From: Nitrosarchaeum sp.
GTDB taxonomy: Archaea; Thermoproteota; Nitrososphaeria; Nitrososphaerales; Nitrosopumilaceae
DNA length: 9,312 nt
Direction: 5' to 3'
Assembly: GCA_016234975.1 (NCBI GenBank)
Contig: JACRND010000044.1
Span: forward strand, 1 to 9,312
The position numbers and the translations under genes are program-made. Of this stretch, positions 1-6,214 are shown piece by piece. The notes under the pieces were generated by a model that was not told the DNA's origin, made no database searches, and saw only the letters and a program-made list of their open reading frames with translations. The stretch's first letter is position 1. Every line of letters starts with the position of its first letter.

Positions 1-746
1 ATTATGTGATGAATTCACTTGATAAAATTGGAGGCATACCATTTGTGCTAAAAAAATTAGCAGAGAGAAAACTAATCCATGATAATTGTATGACAGTAAC
101 TGGAAAATCAATCAAAGATAATCTTGCATCAATGAACATTCCAGAACCAGTACAACAAATAGTCAAATCAATTGATAATCCAATTCATTCAGTTGGAACT
201 GCAGTGGTGGTGAAAGGAAGCTTGGCACCAGATGGCGCAGTCATTAAAACAGCAGGTGTGGAGATGACAAAATTTACAGGCAAAGCCCGAGTTTATGACA
301 GAGAAGAATATGCATTTGATGCAGTAGCCAAAGGAGAAATCGAAGAAGGACATGTAGTAGTAATTAGATATGAGGGTCCAAAAGGTGGGCCGGGAATGAG
401 AGAGATGTTAGCTACCACAGCAGCACTTGTAGGTCAAGGTTTGGGTAAAAAAGTCGCAATGGTAACAGACGGCAGATTTTCTGGCGGCACACGTGGATTC
501 ATGGTAGGACATGTTGCTCCAGAAGCATATGTAGGCGGTCCAATTGCACTGGTAAAAAATGACGATGAAATTACAATAGATACAGAAACTAACATAATTG
601 ATCTTCATGTATCTCCTGAAGAACTAGAAAAGAGAAGAAGACGATGGAGCCCACCAAAACCAAACTACACAACAGGTGCACTTGCAAAATATGCAACATT
701 GGTTGGCTCTGCAGCGCAGGGAGCAATTACTAGCCCAAATCTATAA
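1..746 (+). CDS. ilvD: Dihydroxy-acid dehydratase, C-terminal part (5' end outside window)
   Basis: IlvD removes water from 2,3-dihydroxy-3-methylbutanoate or -pentanoate to give the 2-oxo acids that precede valine, isoleucine and leucine; it is a cytosolic Fe-S enzyme. The reading frame is open from base 3, so the gene starts before the window and only about 247 of the usual roughly 560 residues are visible. Family signatures seen, counted from base 6, are DNCMTVTGK near residues 26-34, [12 protein letters not shown] near 124-135, [11 protein letters not shown] near 154-164 (its serine is the proposed catalytic base) and HVAPEA followed by GGPIALV. The C-terminus is complete and ends at TAA 744-746. 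The next gene (822-1385) is convergent, with only 75 bases between. The GTG and ATG at bases 6-11 lie inside the protein and are not starts. The identification is secure. Confidence 0.97.
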   Translation, partial: YVMNSLDKIGGIPFVLKKLAERKLIHDNCMTVTGKSIKDNLASMNIPEPVQQIVKSIDNPIHSVGTAVVVKGSLAPDGAVIKTAGVEMTKFTGKARVYDREEYAFDAVAKGEIEEGHVVVIRYEGPKGGPGMREMLATTAALVGQGLGKKVAMVTDGRFSGGTRGFMVGHVAPEAYVGGPIALVKNDDEITIDTETNIIDLHVSPEELEKRRRRWSPPKPNYTTGALAKYATLVGSAAQGAITSPNL

Positions 747-821
747 TTTAGATTCTAAATGCTTTTTGTTCAAAAACAGGCATAAAATAAATCTAAATTT
801 ACTTACAACCACGTACAAAAG

Positions 822-1385
822 CTATAATTTTAGAGCTTCAAGTAATGTAGCCCAGTCAATTTTTTCTTGTTCTGCAACATAGATTTTCAATAGGTTTTCC
901 CATGCTCTATCCAGATCAGTTTTGAATTTTTGAAATCCCTTTACACTTGATAATGAAATAGAGTTTTTTGGATTATAGTTTACCTCATCAAGTAATACGC
1001 AGTGCACAGTATCATTTCTAACCTCAAATAGTCTAGACATGTCTCTAGTATACTCAGGTTCAAAAACATTCCAATCAAGAAATGTTCGAATTTTACGATT
1101 TATCGGAACTAGATTAAGAAGATAAAGTAATTCTTTGCTATCATTTCGATTAGAATACGTCACTATTCTCAATCTAATGATCTCGTCAAATAGAAATGCC
1201 ATCTTTGAGAATGCAGACAAAACACTATCTCTGTTTTTTATGACAGTTAATTTAGAATCAAAGCCATTTTTTAAAATCCCATCATTTAGAAAATAATGCT
1301 TGTTTTTATCAATGATGTATAATCTGACTTTCGGCGAAATTTTTTTTTGTTTCTTTATGATTTCAAGAAAAGCAGAAACATTCAT
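822..1385 (-). CDS. HEPN-domain protein, putative RNase
   Basis: A 187-residue protein without a signal peptide or membrane segment. Residues 123-128 read RNDTVH, matching the RNxxxH form of the HEPN motif (Rx4-6H), the catalytic site of many HEPN ribonucleases. The motif is preceded by helical segments typical of the fold: FLFDEIIRLRI near 64-73 and a stretch ending KIRTFLDW at 98-105. HEPN proteins occur as toxins, RNA-processing factors and nucleotidyltransferase partners. No MNT-type partner lies beside this gene, and its upstream neighbour on the same strand is the XPD/DinG-like helicase, 164 bases away. It has its own promoter: TTAATT on the minus strand at 1409-1414 is centred 26.5 bases before the ATG, the leaderless spacing. 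The fold call rests on one motif plus helix pattern. RNase activity is inferred. Confidence 0.8.
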   Translation of the reverse strand: MNVSAFLEIIKKQKKISPKVRLYIIDKNKHYFLNDGILKNGFDSKLTVIKNRDSVLSAFSKMAFLFDEIIRLRIVTYSNRNDSKELLYLLNLVPINRKIRTFLDWNVFEPEYTRDMSRLFEVRNDTVHCVLLDEVNYNPKNSISLSSVKGFQKFKTDLDRAWENLLKIYVAEQEKIDWATLLEALKL

Positions 1386-1407
1386 GCTACAACAAAGAAT
1401 TCATAAT

Positions 1408-1415
1408 CAATTAAG
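1408..1415 (-). promoter_or_regulatory. TATA-type promoter of the HEPN gene
   Basis: The minus strand reads CTTAATTG here. The TTAATT core is centred 26.5 bases from the ATG at 1385, as expected for an archaeal leaderless mRNA. Confidence 0.6.
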
Positions 1416-1505
1416 GATTTGGACAATTTTCACCAAAGATATCATATGATCAAATTGTTCACAAGGTTTATAGATCGCTGATCAATACTATAACTTAGAG
1501 ATAAC

Positions 1506-1517
1506 AGAAAAAGAAGA
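1506..1517 (-). terminator. T-rich terminator of the helicase gene
   Basis: The minus strand reads TCTTCTTTTTCT about 33-44 bases after the helicase stop codon. Archaeal RNA polymerase commonly stops at such U-rich tracts without a hairpin. Confidence 0.4.
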
Positions 1518-1549
1518 TTACATTATTGTTATTGAATTACTGTTGTCTA

Positions 1550-3229
1550 CTACAGATTTTCTATGCCTAAGACATCATGATATGCACGCGGAATCATTTT
1601 TTGAGCCTTGAAAAAGACATTGTTAACTGCTGTATCAAGCACATATGTTTTGGCCCAATCATCTTCACTTCTAATCGAGCGTCCAAATCCCTGAAGTAGC
1701 TTAGTAAGAGTCTGAGAAGTGTACCATAAAGGAAATTTATCCATTTTTGCTTTTGTTCTTTTTTCTTTGTAATTAGGATATGGAACTTTGGCAATAATTT
1801 GAAATCGAGATAAATCATCTTTGAGGTCTACTCCTTCCCACAACGAAGAAGAGAGTAAAACACTTGTAGGATCAGCAGCATGTTCTGAGATAATTTCATC
1901 TTGTGTTTTTCCGTCTTTGTTATAACTATGACAAATTCTTATCCGTCTAGTATTTTTTGGTGAAAGGTATCTTAGGATTTTCTGACACCGTGGAACAGAT
2001 GATGTTAAAATCAAACCCCTTTCACTAGAATGTTCATCCATTATTCTGTCAATGACTTTTATCACTTCTAATTCATCATCTTCAGTAGAACCATAGCTTA
2101 GCCGTTTAATATTTAGTAGATCAATTCTTCTATGTTCAATTGGAAACGGTGATTTTGGAGTATCAATAAATGCAATATTATCTTGTTGCAATCCCATATT
2201 TTCACAAAAACTGAATTTATCAATAGTTGCAGACATAAATATTTGATATTCAGTAGTGAAAAAAGAATTAGCAAATGTTGAAACATCTATGGGTTTTACT
2301 GAAACTGTTCTAAAGTTTCCATTCAAGTCTTGAACAGGATCATTTACAACAAAATTATCCTTGTTAGTAAGAATATCGATTTTGGCCTGAGCAGCTCGAT
2401 CATATCTTCTCTCTAGCCTTGTGATGGATTCATAATCAGGCTCTTTTTGATATGAATCACTTTCTTTGATGTCTTTGATTTTTTTGGCATATGAATATGC
2501 AATATCATCAATTAGTTGTATCATAGAATCCAAATCAGTAAAATCATATTTTGTGGAATTTAGATTGCACTCTTCTACTTGACCACTAAATACATCAAAT
2601 CCAATAAACTGCATTATCTGATCCTCTATTTTATGAGCCTCATCAAATATCGAGACTTTTCTATTAAGATAATCTTCAAAGAGTTTTTTGTTAAATTTCA
2701 TAATTTGAAAAAATGCATGGTAATTCCAAAGAGAATGTTTTGAAACAAGTGCATCATATTTTTGAAGATAATAATGGCAAGATTCAGCTTCGTGAGTATG
2801 ATCCTCTACTTGTTTTATTGTAGGTTTGAATTTACAAACTTCAATTACCTCCTTACCATTTTTGTTTATTTTTTCCTGACACTGTCCTTTGTCACATGTC
2901 AATCCCCATCTCATGGCTCTTCTAGCATTATCTACTTTTTCAGATTCCATCATTTTCAAACATGCAAAATTTTGTTTTCCTTTAACAGGTTTAAGAAATG
3001 GAATATCTTTGATGTATTGATCCTGAAGATGTTTTGATGCAGTTATAGTAAACGAACTGTCAAAGTACCGGGAGACAGTAGCACCTACCAGTGATTTTCC
3101 TACTCCAGTGGGCGCACACAAAATGATTTTTTTGTATCCAGATTTCAATTTCTCTTCGATTTCAGATATGATCTGTTTTTGAATGTCTCGTGGAGAAAAT
3201 TGTTCTGGGAATTTTTCTAAAAGAGGCAG
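1550..3229 (-). CDS. XPD/DinG-family (Rad3-like) Fe-S superfamily 2 DNA helicase, likely CTG start
   Basis: An ATP-dependent 5'-3' helicase of the XPD/DinG/Rad3 group, probably acting in DNA repair or replication-fork maintenance. Counting from CTG 3229 (about 559 residues), the motifs are: a Q-motif-like PRDIQKQ near 13-19, Walker A APTGVGKS at 39-46, cysteines at 90, 112, 117, 132 and 151 (four should ligate the 4Fe-4S cluster), the DEAH box at 196-199, SATID in the middle region, SSSLWEGVDL before the C-terminal domain, and motif VI QGFGRSIR near 513-520. No ATG or GTG occurs in frame after the stop at 3248-3250. The first conventional start, TTG 3146-3148, would remove the Q-motif region. 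A TTTAATAT box at 3251-3258 is centred 25.5 bases before CTG 3229, so I place the start there. A one-base shift in the A5 tract at 3241-3245, joining to ATG 3263, is the alternative. The family is certain; the exact start is not. Confidence 0.92.
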   Translation of the reverse strand: MPLLEKFPEQFSPRDIQKQIISEIEEKLKSGYKKIILCAPTGVGKSLVGATVSRYFDSSFTITASKHLQDQYIKDIPFLKPVKGKQNFACLKMMESEKVDNARRAMRWGLTCDKGQCQEKINKNGKEVIEVCKFKPTIKQVEDHTHEAESCHYYLQKYDALVSKHSLWNYHAFFQIMKFNKKLFEDYLNRKVSIFDEAHKIEDQIMQFIGFDVFSGQVEECNLNSTKYDFTDLDSMIQLIDDIAYSYAKKIKDIKESDSYQKEPDYESITRLERRYDRAAQAKIDILTNKDNFVVNDPVQDLNGNFRTVSVKPIDVSTFANSFFTTEYQIFMSATIDKFSFCENMGLQQDNIAFIDTPKSPFPIEHRRIDLLNIKRLSYGSTEDDELEVIKVIDRIMDEHSSERGLILTSSVPRCQKILRYLSPKNTRRIRICHSYNKDGKTQDEIISEHAADPTSVLLSSSLWEGVDLKDDLSRFQIIAKVPYPNYKEKRTKAKMDKFPLWYTSQTLTKLLQGFGRSIRSEDDWAKTYVLDTAVNNVFFKAQKMIPRAYHDVLGIENL

Positions 3230-3250
3230 GATTGAATCTGTTTTTCTTTA

Positions 3251-3258
3251 ATATTAAA
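3251..3258 (-). promoter_or_regulatory. TATA-type promoter of the helicase gene
   Basis: The minus strand reads TTTAATAT, inside the 12-bp palindrome TTTAATATTAAA (3247-3258). It is centred 25.5 bases from CTG 3229. The divergent gene at 3329 has the identical octamer at the identical distance. Confidence 0.55.
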
Positions 3259-3299
3259 AGCATGAAGGTTCTAATGTTATCGTAGATTTTGTAATGTAG

Positions 3300-3307
3300 T
3301 TTAATAT
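3300..3307 (+). promoter_or_regulatory. TATA-type promoter of the GIY-YIG gene
   Basis: The plus strand reads TTTAATAT, centred 25.5 bases before ATG 3329. This is the best-formed leaderless promoter in the window. Confidence 0.7.
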
Positions 3308-3328
3308 CTAGTAATAACACAATAGAAC

Positions 3329-3646
3329 ATGGAATTACTGGAAGACAAAATGAGAGTATGGTTAGAAAGTGCCAAATTTGTCAAGGCAGTTCCAGGTGTT
3401 TATGTTTTGTACAACAGAAATAAAGACGTGATCTACATAGGAGAGAGTAATAATTTGGAAGAGACATTCACAAAATATGTAGACACAGGATTTGAAGGAA
3501 ATGAATGCAAACAAAAAACGCAGTCATATCAGCGAGAATTTACAAATAATCCAAAAGAACGCCAAATTCAGTTAATTGAAGAGTTCAAAAAAGAGTCAGG
3601 AAAGATTCCATCTTGCAATACAGAGATAGCACTAGAAACCCATTAA
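3329..3646 (+). CDS. Small GIY-YIG nuclease-like domain protein
   Basis: A 105-residue protein consisting of little more than a GIY-YIG fold. Signatures are PGVYVLY at 22-28 (the GIY strand), VIYIGESNNL at 34-43 (the YIG strand and the following S-x-N-L) and KIPSCN at 92-97, which fits the conserved P..N end of the domain. GIY-YIG domains cut DNA in repair, recombination and homing enzymes. Here the arginine normally found three residues after N-L (as in YIGxSxNLxxR) is threonine 46, so catalysis may be lost or altered. A candidate catalytic Glu is E70 in YQREF, but the alignment is uncertain. The gene diverges from the helicase with a 99-base gap and has its own leaderless promoter. It could be an accessory factor or a nuclease partner of the helicase; the neighbour link is inference. 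Confidence 0.82.
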   Translation: MELLEDKMRVWLESAKFVKAVPGVYVLYNRNKDVIYIGESNNLEETFTKYVDTGFEGNECKQKTQSYQREFTNNPKERQIQLIEEFKKESGKIPSCNTEIALETH

Positions 3647-3718
3647 TTTTCACATAACCGTCTCATGTTCTAAATTCTGCCAATTAGTAATTCAATTAGG
3701 CGTAAATATAGAGAAAGT

Positions 3719-3726
3719 AATTAATT
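3719..3726 (+). promoter_or_regulatory. TATA-type promoter of the C2H2 zinc-finger gene
   Basis: AATTAATT is centred 25.5 bases before ATG 3748, the leaderless spacing. Confidence 0.55.
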
Positions 3727-3747
3727 TGAGATCGACGTAAACAAAAA

Positions 3748-3879
3748 ATGCACCAGTGTTATTATTGTGAACAACTTTTCGATTCTAAAGAAGCGTTGTA
3801 TGATCACGTAGAAATTCATTCAGATATTGAAAGAAATCAAGAGATAATGGATAAAAAAAAGAAGGAAAGAAAAAATTAG
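3748..3879 (+). CDS. 43-residue C2H2 zinc-finger microprotein
   Basis: The protein is a single classical (TFIIIA-type) zinc finger plus a charged tail. The ligands are C4, C7, H20 and H24, giving C-x2-C-x12-H-x3-H. The two hydrophobic core positions of the fold are also correct: F11 three residues past C7, and L17 two residues before H20. The tail (about 25-43) ends in a Lys/Arg-rich run, so binding to nucleic acid is plausible. C2H2 fingers are mainly eukaryotic, but single-finger proteins of this size are known in archaea. The ATG has a TATA-type box 25.5 bases upstream, which supports a leaderless gene of its own. It stands alone between the GIY-YIG gene and a broken ORF. Its target cannot be read from the sequence. 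Confidence 0.87.
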   Translation: MHQCYYCEQLFDSKEALYDHVEIHSDIERNQEIMDKKKKERKN

Positions 3880-3981
3880 CCTCGTTTTCATTTCCCAAAT
3901 TAACGATCACTAAACAAAATTAGAGTAAAGGTTAGAAAAGATACATTCAGGAATAGAAATAACAATTCCGAAATAAAAAAC

Positions 3982-4126
3982 ATGGACTGGGCGAGATTTT
4001 GGACCAGAGTTAGAAGAACTAAAACAAACAGAAATCAAAGATCTAGATTTTCATCTAAAATATTATCGTAGTCTTGTTAATTACATCAGTTCAGTTCCTG
4101 AAAATAAAATGATCAAACAAGTATGA
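3982..4126 (+). pseudogene. Frameshifted small ORF
   Basis: From ATG 3982 the first codons read MDW and then enter a frame that closes at a TAG in an unconvincing Arg-rich sequence. The +1 frame is open from 3977 to TGA 4124-4126, lacks a start codon, and encodes a protein-like stretch: GRDFGPELEELKQTEIKDL, then FHLKYYRSLVNYISSVPENK. Dropping one G from the GGG at 3989-3991 joins MDW to this frame and gives a 47-residue protein. This looks like a recently broken gene or a one-base sequence error. The product family is not recognised. A weak TATA-like AATAGAAA lies at 3954-3961. Confidence 0.45.
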
Positions 4127-4297
4127 AAAGAATCAAAGACAAACATATTCATACAATAAAATAGTGTAAGAATAATAATCCGCTTAGATTTTAGCGCCGC
4201 CATAATTTCTATAATAAATTAACATAAATACAAATAGTCGTCATGGCAGTATTGCAATATATTTTAAAATATAATTTTTAAATCATATCAGAAGGCG
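4127..4297. other. Intergenic stretch with a 16-bp palindrome
   Basis: No convincing gene is seen. The stretch contains a short GC-rich island (GCGCCGCC near 4193-4200) and the perfect palindrome TATATTTTAAAATATA at 4258-4273, followed by a T-run. It is downstream of the DUF922 gene on the minus strand, so the palindrome could act in termination. Confidence 0.4.
4258..4273. repeat. 16-bp perfect palindrome downstream of the DUF922 gene
   Basis: TATATTTTAAAATATA is its own reverse complement. Being pure A/T it can arise by chance in this background. Its place 25 bases beyond the stop codon of the minus-strand gene would suit transcript-end formation. Confidence 0.5.
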
Positions 4298-4840
4298 TTA
4301 AATTAGATTTCGTAATTTCTTGAAAGTGTCATCATATTCTTGTTGTTTTTCTATTATCTGTCCATAGTTAGTTTGTTTGTCATATTCTTCTTGTTTTTCA
4401 AAAAGATATTTTTCCCATTTTTCAACTTCTTTTGCAATCATCAAACCAGAATCTTCACGAGCAAATTGTTTTTGCTGTTCTTGATTTTGTCCTCTCGTAG
4501 GAAATTTTTTTTCAGCAAATACATTTTGAATTTGCTCTGTAATTTTGGGTCTAAGTAATTCTGCCAGATCAAAATGTCCTTGTTCATGTTTTAATAATTG
4601 AGGAGTTGCTTGGGGTTGCCTTACCCAAGAAAGTAATGGATAAAATTCAGCAGTCAAATTAACATTTTCAATAAAGAATCGAATTTGATTATCAACACTA
4701 TCAGAATTCACAATCCAAGTGAAGTGATATTTGATGGTACTGTGAGCATCTTCAACCGCAGCAGGATTAGATTCAGCTTGAAAATCTGACCAATTTAAAA
4801 AACAGTCCTTAGACCAAGAAAAGGTATTGTTTTGACTCAT
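4298..4840 (-). CDS. DUF922-type putative zinc-dependent protease
   Basis: Counting from ATG 4840 the protein has 180 residues. It carries HEQGHFDLAE at 85-94, a metalloprotease HExxH (H85, E86, H89) in the context typical of DUF922, a putative Zn-dependent protease family. Other family features are an N-terminal FSWSKDCFLNWSDF (7-20) and a helical C-terminus rich in Lys, Glu and Gln. No signal peptide or membrane segment is visible, although relatives are often secreted, so the location is uncertain. A GTG at 4900 would add 20 residues; I prefer ATG 4840 because TTTTATTC on the minus strand (4862-4869) is centred 25.5 bases upstream, and because GTG 4900 has no suitably spaced box. The substrate is unknown. 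Protease activity is inferred from the motif. Confidence 0.82.
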   Translation of the reverse strand: MSQNNTFSWSKDCFLNWSDFQAESNPAAVEDAHSTIKYHFTWIVNSDSVDNQIRFFIENVNLTAEFYPLLSWVRQPQATPQLLKHEQGHFDLAELLRPKITEQIQNVFAEKKFPTRGQNQEQQKQFAREDSGLMIAKEVEKWEKYLFEKQEEYDKQTNYGQIIEKQQEYDDTFKKLRNLI

Positions 4841-4861
4841 GAAATTGTTTGTTATGTATGG

Positions 4862-4869
4862 GAATAAAA
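4862..4869 (-). promoter_or_regulatory. TATA-type promoter of the DUF922 gene
   Basis: The minus strand reads TTTTATTC, centred 25.5 bases from ATG 4840. It decides between the two possible starts. Confidence 0.5.
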
Positions 4870-4969
4870 TTATTGATTTTTTACTATTGATATTAGTCAC
4901 AAAATAGCATTGATTTTAAAAAACATCAAACATCACAAAAAATTGAACAAAAAATGATCAATAGAAATA

Positions 4970-5170
4970 TTAGATTCTTTTTCCATCACGCCCGCTATAG
5001 TACCCAAATGATTGTGGTATGTCAAATCCCAGCCATGAATAATTTTCATCTTCTAATAATTGATGTCGTTTTTGATGTTCAACGAGTTGTGCATCTCCCC
5101 AAGTTCCATCATAAAGAAAACTACATTTTTCAACTCTGTTTGTTTTTCTAGCGCCCTTACAGATTATCAT
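4970..5170 (-). CDS. Small hypothetical protein (66 residues)
   Basis: I do not recognise a family. The ATG at 5168-5170 opens a protein of balanced composition: a basic start with two cysteines (C4, C16), YDGTWGDAQLVEHQKRH in the middle and an aromatic, Gly-rich end (SWLGFDIPQSFGYYSG, then RDGKRI). This looks much more like real protein than the Phe/His/Ile-rich frame on the opposite strand (4954-5151). The promoter region upstream of 5170 has no clear TATA box. It is 129 bases upstream of the DUF922 start on the same strand and may be read with it. Confidence 0.6.
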   Translation of the reverse strand: MIICKGARKTNRVEKCSFLYDGTWGDAQLVEHQKRHQLLEDENYSWLGFDIPQSFGYYSGRDGKRI

Positions 5171-5225
5171 AAGGTTATTTCAACATAGAAAAGATTTCAA
5201 AAGTGTTTGGGTTGAAAGTAAAGAT

Positions 5226-5291
5226 ATGTTTGACGGCCAAAGAATTCTAAGGCATGGTCAATAAGGCAAACGTAGGAATGCCGTCAAACAT
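5226..5291. repeat. 12-bp perfect inverted repeat, 42-base spacer
   Basis: ATGTTTGACGGC at 5226-5237 is matched exactly by GCCGTCAAACAT at 5280-5291, and a T-G pair can extend the stem outward. It is richer in G+C than its surroundings. It could be a stem of a small RNA, a pair of binding sites for a dimeric regulator, or the ends of a tiny element. GGCAT (5251-5255) with ATGCC (5278-5282) offers an alternative fold. Confidence 0.6.
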
Positions 5292-5334
5292 GATGACTCA
5301 ATAATACTGTCTTAAGTCAGAATAAAAGAAACAG

Positions 5335-5354
5335 TGTGTTTAATTTGAAACACA
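5335..5354. repeat. 7-bp hairpin
   Basis: TGTGTTT (5335-5341) pairs with AAACACA (5348-5354) around a 6-base loop. It ends exactly on the A of ATG 5354, so it could touch that start if transcribed. Confidence 0.45.
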
Positions 5355-5416
5355 TGTCAAACAGATATGCTTGGTTAAAGGGATTTCAGCGATATCGAAG
5401 ATTTAGGCATAAATGA
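5354..5416 (+). CDS. Candidate 20-residue basic microprotein
   Basis: The ORF encodes MSNRYAWLKGFQRYRRFRHK, with seven Arg/Lys and five aromatic residues, which is unlike the Ile/Asn/Phe/Lys mixture that random AT-rich frames give here. An AATAAAAG box lies at 5321-5328, somewhat farther (about 29 bases) than the usual spacing. A peptide of this kind could bind nucleic acid or membrane, but this is guesswork. A chance ORF is quite possible. Confidence 0.33.
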   Translation: MSNRYAWLKGFQRYRRFRHK

Positions 5417-5606
5417 AATTAAAATGAACATTTTTTCAAACCATTTTGATCAAATAACAAGACATGTTTTATTTTAAGAATTTTTCAAAAATCAAAGCAT
5501 ACAAAACATTGGAAGCAAGACTGTTTACATGTTTGATTGTTTTAACATATTCCCTAAATGGACTGATGCAAAAAAATATCAGACTTGCTTACTTTCAATT
5601 AAAAAC

Positions 5607-5614
5607 TATTAATT
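5607..5614 (+). promoter_or_regulatory. TATA-type promoter of the membrane microprotein
   Basis: TATTAATT is centred 26.5 bases before GTG 5637. It decides that start over ATG 5652. Confidence 0.45.
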
Positions 5615-5636
5615 TCAGACAAAATCAAGATAATTT

Positions 5637-5720
5637 GTGAATCTGAAGTTCATGATTTCTATGGGAATTTCAATAGCAGCATTAATTGTAGGCTTTGTTC
5701 TATTATATGACATTAAATAA
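5637..5720 (+). CDS. Candidate 27-residue single-pass membrane microprotein
   Basis: From GTG 5637 the ORF gives a short N-terminus with one Lys (MNLKF), then an unbroken hydrophobic stretch of about 18 residues (roughly 6-24, including ISIAALIVGFVLLY), then DIK. That is the pattern of a small bitopic membrane peptide. The GTG start has a TATA-type box at leaderless spacing. The later ATG 5652 would give 22 residues and keep the helix. It stands alone, so no partner can be named; such peptides often sit as subunits or regulators of larger membrane complexes. The frame on the opposite strand (5615-5803) is less convincing. Confidence 0.5.
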   Translation: MNLKFMISMGISIAALIVGFVLLYDIK

Positions 5721-5993
5721 CAATCAGAAATCATGCATTTGTCTTTACAACATTCCAAAAATGAAAGACTAGTTTTGAGCATCAAATGACAACATATTTG
5801 CATGCCACAGATACCACATGATTCAGGTTATCAGAATAATAGAGTAACAATTTCAATAAAAAAATTATTTGTTGCAATAAGTAAAACTTTCTATGTATAA
5901 AGTCACGATATTGATAAAACCAGAAATTACAAAAAGTAGGCACAAAATAAATAAAATTAAAAAAGATAAATTTATTCAGATATGAGAGTATAA
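5721..5993. other. AT-rich intergenic stretch
   Basis: Only an unconvincing 18-codon ORF (5733-5789) is present here. The antisense frame 5782-6093 is Phe/Tyr-rich and overlaps the real gene at 5994. An AT-rich block at 5960-5976 probably contains the promoter of that gene, but no single box fits well. Confidence 0.4.
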
Positions 5994-6155
5994 ATGAATT
6001 ATATGAATAAAAAAATTGATGAGAGAAGACATCAGGAATTACTAAAACAAAAAGAAGAACTAGAAAATAGCAGACCACATGATATTGATGCAATGAGAAG
6101 ATGGAAACATTCCATGGGCAAAATCCTGGAAGAATTAGAGTTGTTTAAAAAATAA
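5994..6155 (+). CDS. Small helical hypothetical protein (53 residues)
   Basis: The family is not recognised. The sequence is charged and Leu/Glu/Lys-rich with heptad-like spacing (RHQELLKQKEELENSR at 12-27), then a short break at PHD, then AMRRWKHSMGKILEELELFKK. It therefore looks like a two-helix hairpin or short coiled coil, and has no membrane segment or cysteines. ATG 5994 is followed by a second Met at codon 4. The upstream sequence is AT-rich. Composition and uniform amphipathic character argue that it is real. It is convergent with the zinc-ribbon gene at 6215-6466, with 59 bases between the stops. Confidence 0.68.
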   Translation: MNYMNKKIDERRHQELLKQKEELENSRPHDIDAMRRWKHSMGKILEELELFKK

Positions 6156-6214
6156 CAAAACAAATTCATTCATTATATCCAAAATGTCAAATTCAAAATT
6201 CATATGGTTTTTAA

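Larger units (their letters stand above)
1386..1549. other. Intergenic region between helicase and HEPN genes
   Basis: This stretch holds the HEPN promoter (1408-1415), a 10-bp perfect palindrome ATCATATGAT at 1441-1450, a GATC-GCT-GATC inverted pair near 1473-1483, and the probable T-rich terminator of the helicase gene (1506-1517). I see no convincing open frame. The palindrome lies upstream of the HEPN promoter, where an activator or a second regulator could bind, but nothing shows that it is used. Confidence 0.4.
5171..5636. other. Gene-poor region with inverted repeat and hairpin
   Basis: This stretch holds the 12-bp inverted repeat at 5226/5280, a 7-bp hairpin at 5335-5354, a candidate 20-residue basic peptide (5354-5416), and a weak 27-codon ORF at 5529-5612 with a TATA-like ATACAAAA about 26 bases upstream. 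Otherwise I see only AT-rich DNA, with no tRNA or C/D-box RNA. Confidence 0.5.

Noticed and set aside
2762..3037. 91-codon frame on the plus strand
   Set aside because: Lies entirely within the helicase gene on the other strand; Phe/Ser-rich shadow.
4954..5151. 65-codon frame on the plus strand
   Set aside because: Antisense to the minus-strand protein at 4970-5170, which has better composition.
5290..5296. ATGATGA resembling box C of a C/D guide RNA
   Set aside because: No CTGA box D occurs within a suitable distance downstream.
5615..5803. 62-codon frame on the minus strand with several Cys
   Set aside because: The Cys positions make no metal motif, and it is antisense to the membrane microprotein, which has the better promoter.
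5782..6093. 103-codon frame on the minus strand
   Set aside because: Very rich in Phe, Tyr, Ile and Leu without protein-like pattern, and antisense to the better gene at 5994-6155.
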